In this document: positions 50,304-57,164 of the stretch, in pieces | Numbering within the stretch: the stretch's first letter is position 1 | Layout: the number at the start of each line of letters is the position of its first letter | Assembly: GCA_002360495.1 (NCBI GenBank) | Contig: DEQO01000077.1 | Location: forward strand, 1-64,000 | Reading direction: 5' to 3' | Origin: Flavobacteriales bacterium UBA3364 | GTDB taxonomy: Bacteria > Bacteroidota > Bacteroidia > Flavobacteriales_F > PHOS-HE28 | DNA: 64,000 bases | The notes under the pieces: model-generated | The model's database searches: none | What the model was told of the DNA's origin: nothing | Seen by the model: the letters and a program-made list of their open reading frames with translations, nothing else | Made by a program: the position numbers and the translations under genes

Positions 50304-50661
50304 GTCGCTGCTGGTCGATACCAACGTATTGATCCACCACTGGGACGGCGATGCGCGTACAACGCCACTGTTGGAAGACGCTATCATCCACGCCTCCTTC
50401 GTCACCGAGATCGAGATCCTCGGTTTCCATGGCTACACGGCCCATGAGCGCGCGAAAGTCATCGCCGACCTGTCATTCATCAAGATCGTGGACCTCGATG
50501 CCGGGATCAAGTCAGCAGCCATTGATCTGCGCGTTCGCTATCGAATGAAACTCGCCGATGCGCTGATCGCAGCGACCGCCATCCGGCTCGGAGTACCGCT
50601 TGTCACAGAAGACAAGCACTTCAAGAAGCTGAAGGACGAGCTCACACTGCATCTGCTCTAA
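50293..50661 (+). CDS. PIN-domain (VapC-like) toxin ribonuclease
   Basis: A 122-residue PIN protein. SLLVDTNVLIHHWDG carries the first catalytic Asp, the Glu is in SFVTEIEILGF, the third acidic residue in MKLADALIAATAIRLGVPLV, and LVTEDKHFKKL the fourth. VapC toxins of this family cut tRNA or rRNA. It overlaps the presumed antitoxin gene. The base composition is close to its neighbours. Target and antitoxin binding are untested. Confidence 0.88.
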   Translation: MTAKSLLVDTNVLIHHWDGDARTTPLLEDAIIHASFVTEIEILGFHGYTAHERAKVIADLSFIKIVDLDAGIKSAAIDLRVRYRMKLADALIAATAIRLGVPLVTEDKHFKKLKDELTLHLL

Positions 50662-50757
50662 AGGCTCCCGAATTTCCGCGACACGTCAGGCACCCTGCGC
50701 ATCAGCGCGCTGAGGTAGCAGCCTCGACCTAAGGCCCGAACCGATTCTTCGATCGCC
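50662..50757 (+). other. Short intergenic gap, no gene
   Basis: I see no gene, promoter or clear hairpin. One frame shows SGTLRISALR, which recalls GTLRIS of the mfd tail, but the match is too short to call. Confidence 0.4.
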
Positions 50758-51609
50758 TCAGGCAGCGAAGAACGCCAACGCCCGCTTCACGAAATCCTCA
50801 TGGTGTTGGAACACGGCACCATGCGCGGCCTCCTCGTAGATGTGGAGCGCAGCGTTCGGGAAGCGCTTCGCCATGTCGTAGGAGTTGGGTGTGGGAACCA
50901 TGCGGTCGTTGTCGCCGTTGATCACAAGCACGGGCTGCTTGAACACGGAGAGATCAGCGGGTTGCTCGTGGCCCCAGTCGCGTATCGCGTGCAATTGGGT
51001 CCGAATGGTGCTGACCGGCACGGCTTTGTCCCGGTCCGCGGTGCGCTCCTTCAAGCGAGCCAGGAAGTTGCGCGCAGCGTTCTTCCCATTCGTCGTGGTG
51101 GTGAAGAACAAGTAGAACTTGGCATCGCGGAAGGTGAAGATCCCTTTGACGATGTCCCAATAGGTGATCCCAACCACATCGCTGACGCCCTTTCCGCCTC
51201 GCGGTCCGGAGCCCGCAAGGACAAGCTTTCGCACCAGCGTGGGTTCCATGGCCATCAATTCCTGCGCGATGAAGCCGCCCATGGAGAAGCCGATGATGTC
51301 CACTTGCGAATAGCCGAGTGCTTTGATGAAGGCGAGACCATCCTTGGCCATGTCCTGAATGGACGTTGCGACTGTGCCAGAGGTGGATCCCACACCGCGT
51401 GTATCAAAGGAGATGATCTCGTGTTTGGCGGCCAAGCCATCCATCACACGCGGATCGCAGTTGTCCAGGTTGGCGGAGAGGTGGTTGAAGTATATGACAG
51501 GCACGGCTTGGCGGTTGCCGAGCCTGCGGTAGGCGTATTTGATGCCGTTAGCTGCGGTGATGAACTGCGTGGGTACTGTTGCGTAAGTGGTGTGTGATCG
51601 AGCTTCCAT
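50758..51609 (-). CDS. Alpha/beta-hydrolase fold protein
   Basis: A 283-residue cytoplasmic hydrolase. The oxyanion-strand text VPVIYFNHLSANLDNCDPRV precedes the nucleophile elbow VDIIGFSMGGFIAQELM (Ser). The acid is in VLVINGDNDRMVPTP and the His in YEEAAHGAVFQHHEDFVK. SFDTRGVGSTSG is typical of the non-haem peroxidase-like and esterase branch. It is divergently transcribed from an HxlR regulator gene, and its promoter lies in two inverted repeats, so it is probably induced by a quinone, aldehyde or other reactive compound that HxlR proteins sense. Substrate unknown. Confidence 0.88.
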   Translation of the reverse strand: MEARSHTTYATVPTQFITAANGIKYAYRRLGNRQAVPVIYFNHLSANLDNCDPRVMDGLAAKHEIISFDTRGVGSTSGTVATSIQDMAKDGLAFIKALGYSQVDIIGFSMGGFIAQELMAMEPTLVRKLVLAGSGPRGGKGVSDVVGITYWDIVKGIFTFRDAKFYLFFTTTTNGKNAARNFLARLKERTADRDKAVPVSTIRTQLHAIRDWGHEQPADLSVFKQPVLVINGDNDRMVPTPNSYDMAKRFPNAALHIYEEAAHGAVFQHHEDFVKRALAFFAA

Positions 51610-51648
51610 CTGTTTCTCTTGAGGGGTGACCTGAGTTTCGTACTATTG

Positions 51649-51663
51649 CTTGCTATTTGCAAG
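51649..51663. promoter_or_regulatory. Inverted repeat 1, candidate HxlR operator
   Basis: CTTGC-TATTT-GCAAG. It lies just downstream of the hydrolase -7 box, in the presumed start region of that transcript, and shares the word GCAAG with the second repeat. Confidence 0.55.
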
Positions 51664-51664
51664 T

Positions 51665-51695
51665 GCAAACGTAATGCTCCACTTGTACTATGCAA
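51665..51695 (-). promoter_or_regulatory. Bacteroidota promoter for the alpha/beta-hydrolase
   Basis: Minus strand: TTG at 51695-51693, exactly 19 bases, then TACGTTTGC at 51673-51665. The TTG is part of inverted repeat 2, so a bound regulator would block RNA polymerase. Confidence 0.68.
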
Positions 51696-51698
51696 GTG
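51680..51698. promoter_or_regulatory. Inverted repeat 2, candidate HxlR operator
   Basis: CACTTG-TACTATG-CAAGTG, a perfect 6-bp repeat with a 7-base spacer, between the divergent genes. GTACTAT is also found just before repeat 1, at 51640. Confidence 0.6.
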
Positions 51699-51724
51699 CT
51701 ATTGGCAAAAAACTCCCTTCAACC

Positions 51725-52129
51725 ATGAAACCCCTGCGTTCCGATTGCCCCGTGAGCCGCTCCCTGGACATCTGGGGGGACAAGTGGTCCCTGCTGATCA
51801 TCCGCGACCTGTTCCTCGCGAAGCAGCTTACCTATGGCGAACTCCTGAAGGCTCCCGAAGGGATCGCGACCAACATCCTGGCCGCACGGTTGCAGCTATT
51901 GGAGCAGAGCGGACTGATCGAGAAGTTGGAACACCCGGACAGCAAAGCCAAGGTGCTGTACAAGCTGACACCGATGGGCGTGGACCTTCTGCCGATCATG
52001 ATCGAGATCAACCTCTGGGCGGAGAAGTATTTCCCGATCCCCGCCGACCGCAAGGCCATGCTGAAGGAGGTGAAGAAGGACAAGGAGGGCTTCATCAAGA
52101 ACGCGATGAAGGAGTTGAAGAGGGCTTAA
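51725..52129 (+). CDS. HxlR-family transcriptional regulator
   Basis: A 134-residue winged-helix regulator. CPVSRSLDIWGDKWSLLIIR is the HxlR N-terminal signature with the redox-type Cys near residue 9. FLAKQLTYGELLKAPEGIAT and NILAARLQLLEQSGLIEKLE are the helix-turn-helix, and AKVLYKLTPMGVDLLPIMIE the wing. The start is the ATG at 51725 (MKPLRSDCPV). It faces the hydrolase gene across two inverted repeats and probably represses that gene and itself. The single early Cys could sense electrophiles or oxidants, as in HypR and relatives. Confidence 0.92.
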   Translation: MKPLRSDCPVSRSLDIWGDKWSLLIIRDLFLAKQLTYGELLKAPEGIATNILAARLQLLEQSGLIEKLEHPDSKAKVLYKLTPMGVDLLPIMIEINLWAEKYFPIPADRKAMLKEVKKDKEGFIKNAMKELKRA

Positions 52130-52290
52130 CCCATAGGGTCCCCCTTCCCCGCCCCCTCCAACTCCTCGATCGTCTTCCGCGCCGCCTCCAAGCGCACCCT
52201 ATTGTTCTTGCCCCCAGCATGTTGGTGGTCCAGTGCTCCATGCGGTGGTGCATCGGAATGAGCGGTGCGGCGATGGCCGCCACCGACCAG
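52126..52290 (-). pseudogene. Remnant of the TPR-membrane paralogue C-terminus (frameshifted)
   Basis: The minus strand reads VAAIAAPLIPMHHRMEHWTT, then NML, then after a one-base deletion KNNRVRLEAARKTIEELEGA. The same text, unshifted, ends the three intact paralogues about 2-5 kb downstream (IPMHHRMEHWITNML then SKNNRVRLEAARRTIEELE). No N-terminal or TPR part remains. The last codon TAA overlaps the hxlR stop. Confidence 0.82.
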
Positions 52291-52360
52291 GCGACAAGAA
52301 CACAAGACGCGCATGGGATGCCCCGTTCGGCCAATTACCGGGACCGCCAATGCAGGTTGG

Positions 52361-52369
52361 TACATTCGC
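52361..52369 (+). promoter_or_regulatory. -7 promoter box for the beta-barrel/serine hydrolase pair
   Basis: TACATTCGC matches TAnnTTYGC and ends four bases before the ATG at 52374. Probably leaderless. It rules out the in-frame start at 52233. Confidence 0.5.
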
Positions 52370-52373
52370 CGGC

Positions 52374-52979
52374 ATGCTAAACTCCCAGCCTCGGAGATCA
52401 CGCAGTTCGCTCATCGCTTCGCTGCTGCTGTGCGCGGTGACCGGTGCGGCGCAGGATGGCCAGCGACTGAGCGTTTCCCTGTACAACCAAAGCACTGCGA
52501 TCCCCTATACGCGGTTCTTCACCACACCGGTACATCCTGGCTTTCAGGTGGCGGCGGAATTCGACCTGAACGACAGACCACACGGTCGCGCGTTCGCTGC
52601 GGCTCACCTCGGCTACTTCTATCATCGTCACCTCGCGCAAGGGTTCTATGTGGGCGGGGATCTCGGGTATGAGGCACGCACCCGAGCCGGGATCAGCTTC
52701 GCCGGCCTCCTTGGGCTGGGCTACCTCCGGACCTACGTCACACAGCCGGAGTACATCTTCCAGAACGGCCAATATCTACGAAGGCCCGACAAAGGCAATG
52801 GCCGCTTGATGCCATCGCTCTCCGTGGAGACCGGCTACTACTTCGACCAGGAACGGAACAGCACGCAGCTGTTCGTGCGCTATCAAAGCTGGGTGGAATA
52901 CCCGTACTCACCCGGCTTCATTGAACTGATGTCCCACATCAACCTGCACCTGGGGGTGCGCTTCACGCTTGGCCAATGA
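52374..52979 (+). CDS. Predicted outer-membrane beta-barrel protein
   Basis: A 201-residue protein with an N-terminal signal (RSSLIASLLLCAVTGAAQ) and strand-like text rich in Gly and aromatics (GRAFAAAHLGYFYHRHLA, GFYVGGDLGYEARTRAG, LGLGYLRTYVTQPEYIFQ, SLSVETGYYFDQERN, FVRYQSWVEYPYSP), ending NLHLGVRFTLGQ. I do not recognise the family. The stop overlaps the start of the serine hydrolase gene as ATGA, which points to a shared job at the outer membrane. Confidence 0.7.
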   Translation: MLNSQPRRSRSSLIASLLLCAVTGAAQDGQRLSVSLYNQSTAIPYTRFFTTPVHPGFQVAAEFDLNDRPHGRAFAAAHLGYFYHRHLAQGFYVGGDLGYEARTRAGISFAGLLGLGYLRTYVTQPEYIFQNGQYLRRPDKGNGRLMPSLSVETGYYFDQERNSTQLFVRYQSWVEYPYSPGFIELMSHINLHLGVRFTLGQ

Positions 52980-54175
52980 GCTTCCACATGCTTACACGTT
53001 CATCCGTGATCGCCGTGCTGCTTTCCGCGCTGCTGTTCTCCTGCGAGAAAGGCGAGAAGATCGAACCGGACTTCTATGCATGCTCCTTCACGCACGCCGA
53101 CAGCAGCACGAGCCACCCGGAACGCTCCAGCTACCAGGGCCTGCTCCAAGCCATGACCGGCGAAGGCGTTCCAGGCGTGCTGATGAGCGTGAACGATCCC
53201 GTGCACGGGGAATGGAACGGCGCGGAAGGGATGGCGGACCTCTTCAACCGTTACCCGATGCGGCCGTGCAACATCTCGCGGTTGGGCAGCACGGTCAAGA
53301 CCTTCACCGCCACCACCATCATGCTGTTGCAGGAAGAGGGAAAGCTGGACCTGGACGACCGCATCGCCGAGCACCTCAGCGGCGAACCGATCGACCGGTT
53401 GGCGAACGCTGACCAGGTGACCATTCGCCAATGTCTTCAGCACAGTAGCGGCATCCCCAACTACATCGCGAGCGCACAGTTCCAGACCGCCTCGCTCAAC
53501 GACCTGATCCGGGTCTGGCATCCCGAGGACCTACTGGCCTACGCGTACGACAAGCCCGCCGATTTCGAGCCGGGCAGCGACGTGCGCTATTCCAATACAC
53601 CGTACATCCTGCTGGGCATGCTGATCGAGCACATCGAAGGAAAACCGTTCCATCAGGTCTTTGAGGAGAAGCTCTTTGGTCCCCTGGGGCTCTCGTCGAT
53701 GCGCTTCGCTGCCACGGACAATGTGCCCGATGGCATCGTGCGCGGCTACGTGGACTTCTACAGCAACCTCAACGTGATCGAAAGCACGTACTACAGCGGC
53801 TGGGACTATTTCACTGCGGATGGCGGACTGATCGGCAACCCGCACGACCTGGGCTCGTTCCTGCGTGCGCTCGCTGGCGGACAGGTGATCAACGCAGCAT
53901 CGCTGGCTGAAATGACCACCTGGAGGGCGCCAAGCGAGACCGACGACGCTTTCTTTCCGATCCAATACGGGCTCGGCATCTTCCGCATGGAGACCCCTTG
54001 GGGGGAGGCCTGGTTCCACAGCGGTGATGCGATCGGGTACTACGCATGCATGGCCTACTTCCCGACACAGGGCACGAGCATTACATGGGCCGTGAACGGC
54101 AACTACGGCCTGATCGACGAGGCCACGCAGACCCGAACCGCCATGGAACGCATCTTCGGCACCGTCCTGCCATGA
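52976..54175 (+). CDS. Serine beta-lactamase-fold hydrolase, lipoprotein
   Basis: A 399-residue class C beta-lactamase/esterase family (Beta-lactamase, PF00144 type) protein. It has a lipobox (LLSALLFSCEKGEK) and so may be membrane-anchored. The catalytic Ser and Lys are in ISRLGSTVKTF (Ser105-x-x-Lys108), the Tyr in DVRYSNTPYILLGMLIE, and the third motif, HSG in place of KTG, in AWFHSGDAIGYYA. Such enzymes include D-amino-acid peptidases and esterases; resistance activity should not be assumed. ATGA-coupled to the preceding barrel gene. An alternative ATG at 52988 is possible. Confidence 0.88.
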   Translation: MSFHMLTRSSVIAVLLSALLFSCEKGEKIEPDFYACSFTHADSSTSHPERSSYQGLLQAMTGEGVPGVLMSVNDPVHGEWNGAEGMADLFNRYPMRPCNISRLGSTVKTFTATTIMLLQEEGKLDLDDRIAEHLSGEPIDRLANADQVTIRQCLQHSSGIPNYIASAQFQTASLNDLIRVWHPEDLLAYAYDKPADFEPGSDVRYSNTPYILLGMLIEHIEGKPFHQVFEEKLFGPLGLSSMRFAATDNVPDGIVRGYVDFYSNLNVIESTYYSGWDYFTADGGLIGNPHDLGSFLRALAGGQVINAASLAEMTTWRAPSETDDAFFPIQYGLGIFRMETPWGEAWFHSGDAIGYYACMAYFPTQGTSITWAVNGNYGLIDEATQTRTAMERIFGTVLP

Positions 54176-54279
54176 CCCCTGCAGGCTGGTGAAGTGACCA
54201 TGCATGAACGTTGGACCAGCGCGAAAGGGATCGCACGGTAGTTGAGCGGGCCGGTCGCCCAAAGCCCGGCCCAAGCCAC

Positions 54280-55731
54280 CTAACTATCACCTTTCCCGGA
54301 CCCTTCATCCGCCGCAGCGCTGGCGGAAGCGGACTCCAACTCCTCGATCGTCCTCCTCGCCGCCTCCAACCGCACGCGGTTGTTCTTGCTCGCGAGCATG
54401 TTGGTGATCCAGTGCTCCATGCGGTGGTGCATGGGAATGAGCAACCCAGCGATCGCCGCCATACAAAGCAACATGAGGATCGGCGAGTGGTCGGTGATGC
54501 GATCAAGGAGTGGATGCAGCAACAGGTTGATGAACTCGAAGAAGAGCAGCAGCGCGATGAGCGAGAGGTTCTTGATGGCCTTGGCGCCCACCACCGCCGT
54601 GCGGCTGAACACGAGCAGGAAGATGCCGAGCGTGATGACGATGAGCGCGATGATCCCGAACTGGATGTTGCGGGAGCGTGTGGCGAGTTCCTCCGCGCGC
54701 ACCTTGGCGTCCTCACGGTCCTTCAGTTCCTGCTCCAAGGCCATGTTCTGGAGCTTGTTCAGGTTCGCTGTGCTCCTAAGGCTGTCGTTGAAGAGCGCCT
54801 TCATTTCCGAGTAATGGAAAGCACTATCCAAGCGGCCTTGCACCTTGTAGGCTGCGCGCAAGAGGTCTGCCGCGTTGATCGTGCCCGTAAGCCCAAAGCC
54901 ACGGCTCACCGCCAGACCGCGCTGGCCATCGGTGATCGCTCCGGCCACATTCTGCAAATCAAGATGCATGCGACCGCGCCCCACGAGCGCCTGGATGAGC
55001 GGTGCCGCAACATTGAAGGAATCGGCCACTTCGATCGCCCGTGTGAAATGCACCTCGGCCAGAACGCTGTCCCGCTTGGCCGCATAGGCCGCTCCCAGCA
55101 AGTAGTAGGATCGCGCATAGCCATAGGGATCATCCGAAGGCCGGTCGATGATGTTCGAGCGCTGTGCGAAGTATAAGGCTGAGTCCGCCTGCCCCATGAG
55201 ACGATAACAATCGCTCAATTGGCAGTTCGTGCGATTCACCTCCGGCACCGAACGCACGTTCGCGATCGCCTTCTTCAAGAGATCAAGACTGCGCGGATAG
55301 TCCCCGAGGTTCTTGTGGACGACCGCGATCTCCTTGTCCGCAACTCCCACGTACTCCACGCTGCCCGCCGTTTCGGCCAGAGCACGGGCCCTGTAGAAGT
55401 ATTTTAGCGAGCCCTGGGGGTCAGCTGCGGTGGCATTACCGAGGACCATATACGCCTCAACGACAAGGGTGTCCACACCGATCGCCTCAGCAAGATCCAG
55501 CGCATCCTTTGCTGACACTGTCGCCGACGCGGTGTTCCCCGCGTAGTAACAAGCCCACGCATGGTTGCTGGTGATCCAGAAGCGTTCGAGAACTGGGCGT
55601 GACTTGTCGTGACGGGTGTCAAGCGAATCGTATTCGGGATCGATGCCGTACTTCTGGGCAACAGCGCAAGCACAAGCAGCTAACCCTAGCATGAATACCA
55701 ATGACCGCATCATCGCTAACGGTTTCATCAT
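54280..55731 (-). CDS. Tandem TPR-membrane paralogue A
   Basis: A 483-residue predicted inner-membrane protein. Signal peptide MMRSLVFMLGLAACACAVAQ; a TPR-like helical region (about 30-320: KEIAVVHKNLGDYPRSLDLL, DPYGYARSYYLLGAAYAAKR); a short charged coiled coil; then RSRNIQFGIIALIVITLGIF, which starts three membrane helices (about 358-380, 385-408, 416-436). It ends with a coiled coil, AARRTIEELESASASAAADE. It overlaps copy B by four bases as ATGA. The C-terminal module is nearly identical in the three copies while the TPR part diverges. No kinase, receiver or DNA-binding domain is found; function unknown. Confidence 0.72.
   Translation of the reverse strand: MMKPLAMMRSLVFMLGLAACACAVAQKYGIDPEYDSLDTRHDKSRPVLERFWITSNHAWACYYAGNTASATVSAKDALDLAEAIGVDTLVVEAYMVLGNATAADPQGSLKYFYRARALAETAGSVEYVGVADKEIAVVHKNLGDYPRSLDLLKKAIANVRSVPEVNRTNCQLSDCYRLMGQADSALYFAQRSNIIDRPSDDPYGYARSYYLLGAAYAAKRDSVLAEVHFTRAIEVADSFNVAAPLIQALVGRGRMHLDLQNVAGAITDGQRGLAVSRGFGLTGTINAADLLRAAYKVQGRLDSAFHYSEMKALFNDSLRSTANLNKLQNMALEQELKDREDAKVRAEELATRSRNIQFGIIALIVITLGIFLLVFSRTAVVGAKAIKNLSLIALLLFFEFINLLLHPLLDRITDHSPILMLLCMAAIAGLLIPMHHRMEHWITNMLASKNNRVRLEAARRTIEELESASASAAADEGSGKGDS
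54334..54678 (-). repeat. C-terminal membrane module, repeat copy A
   Basis: Codes for residues RSRN to EELE of paralogue A (115 codons) and repeats almost base for base at 55752-56096 and 57195-57539. Over 54520-54680 the copies differ at only a handful of bases. Confidence 0.85.
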
Positions 55732-57161
55732 TGTGCCTTGTCGCCTTTGGCCTCCAGTTCTTCGATAGTCCTTCTCGCCGCCTCAAGCCTCACCCTATTG
55801 TTCTTGCTCACCAGCATGTTGGTGATCCAGTGCTCCATGCGGTGATGCATCGGAATGAGCAGCGCGGCGATGGCGGCCATGCACAGCAGCATCAGCAAGG
55901 GCGAATGGTGCGTGATCTCGCCCAGCACCGGATGCACCAGCAGGTTGATGAACTCGAAGAAGAGCAGCAGCGCGATAAGCGAGAGGTTCTTGATGGCCTT
56001 CGCGCCCACCACCGCCGTGCGGCTGAACACCAGCAGGAAGATGCCCAGCGTGATGACGATGAGCGCGATGATGCCGAACTGGATGTTGCGGGAGCGCTCC
56101 TGCTCGGCTTCTATGCGCGCTTGTTCCTCTTCCTTGTCTTTTAGCTGCTGGCCGAACCGCATGTTCTCCACCTTGCTCAGCTTTTCGGCGCTCACCAGGC
56201 TGTCCTGCAAGGTGGCATGCAGTTTCAGGATGAGGTAAGCGCTGTCCGGCTTGCCTGCGGCGTGATAGGCTCGCTCCAATAGGTCAGTGGCCTCGATGGA
56301 GGAGGGCAGGTTCTCCGAGCGCTCGGCCACAGCCAGGGCACGCTGTCCAAGACCGACCGCAGCGTTGGGGTCGCCTGCGGAAAGCCGCACATGGGCCGCA
56401 CCCACCAGCGCAACAGGCATCACCCGCACCACGCCGAACGAATCGCATACGGCGATCGCCTTGCGGAAAAAAAGCTCGGCCATGTCCAACTCATTCTTGG
56501 CAGCGTACGCCTTGCCCAGCACCTGCTGCGAACGGGCGTAGCCGTACGGATCCATCGCCGCGGACGTGATGATGTTGGATGCCTGCGCATGGAACATGGC
56601 AGAGTCCAACAGGCCGATGGCTGCATACGCCTCGCTCAAATGGCAATGCGTGCGGTTCACTTCCACCCAACCCTTCACATGCCCCTCAGCGCGCTTCATC
56701 CAGTTGATCGCTTCGCGGAACTGCCCCATCTGTTTGTACAGGACGCCGATCTCCTTCTCCACCCAGCCGATCAGACTTGACCTCCCGCTCCGCTCCGCGT
56801 GCTCCAGCCCCTTGTGCATGTACTCCAGGCCCTTGCCGGGGTCGCTCTCCTTGCACGAATAGCTCACCATCAGGTAGGTCTGGCCCAGCGTCGAGTCCTC
56901 CTTCGCTTCGGGCACCAGATCCAGCATGAACAGTGCTGTGCTTCGCAGTTCTTCGGCGCGCCCGGCGTACAAACAAGCGATGGCGTGATCCTTCGCTGCT
57001 TCGAGGCGGACGTCTATTGACCGTGACTTGTCATGCCGCACATCGAGCGTGTCCAATTGGGCGATGCCGAATTGCGCATGGCCTACCATCGACGACATGC
57101 CGAGCATCACGGTGACAAGCCCAATGCGTAGTGACTTCATTCGGTCCCTAGTGGCTTTCAT
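55728..57161 (-). CDS. Tandem TPR-membrane paralogue B
   Basis: A 477-residue homologue of copies A and C. Signal peptide (SLRIGLVTVMLGMSSMVGHA); TPR-type helices (about 60-320: EKEIGVLYKQMGQFREAINW, DPYGYARSQQVLGKAYAAKN) with the DPYGYA motif found in all three; a Glu/Gln/Arg-rich coiled coil (QQLKDKEEEQARIEAEQERS); then the shared membrane part, helices at about 362-384, 389-412 and 419-439, and the end SKNNRVRLEAARRTIEELE at about 450-470. The short loop between helices 2 and 3, HPVLGEITHHSPLL, is identical to that of copy C. Coupled by ATGA to copy A; a 3-base gap follows copy C. Confidence 0.72.
   Translation of the reverse strand: MKATRDRMKSLRIGLVTVMLGMSSMVGHAQFGIAQLDTLDVRHDKSRSIDVRLEAAKDHAIACLYAGRAEELRSTALFMLDLVPEAKEDSTLGQTYLMVSYSCKESDPGKGLEYMHKGLEHAERSGRSSLIGWVEKEIGVLYKQMGQFREAINWMKRAEGHVKGWVEVNRTHCHLSEAYAAIGLLDSAMFHAQASNIITSAAMDPYGYARSQQVLGKAYAAKNELDMAELFFRKAIAVCDSFGVVRVMPVALVGAAHVRLSAGDPNAAVGLGQRALAVAERSENLPSSIEATDLLERAYHAAGKPDSAYLILKLHATLQDSLVSAEKLSKVENMRFGQQLKDKEEEQARIEAEQERSRNIQFGIIALIVITLGIFLLVFSRTAVVGAKAIKNLSLIALLLFFEFINLLVHPVLGEITHHSPLLMLLCMAAIAALLIPMHHRMEHWITNMLVSKNNRVRLEAARRTIEELEAKGDKAQ
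55752..56096 (-). repeat. C-terminal membrane module, repeat copy B
   Basis: Residues 356-470 of paralogue B. It is closest to copy C in the loop and helix 3 and to copy A in the amphipathic end (IPMHHRMEHWITNML). Confidence 0.85.
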
Positions 57162-57164
57162 GAG

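Noticed and set aside
50662..50757. A possible third mfd tail fragment (SGTLRISALR)
   Set aside because: Only six residues match mfd and the bases match poorly, so chance is as good an explanation.
52976..54175. Calling the serine hydrolase an antibiotic-resistance beta-lactamase
   Set aside because: The fold also covers esterases and D-peptidases, the third motif is HSG rather than KTG and there is a lipobox; resistance cannot be inferred.
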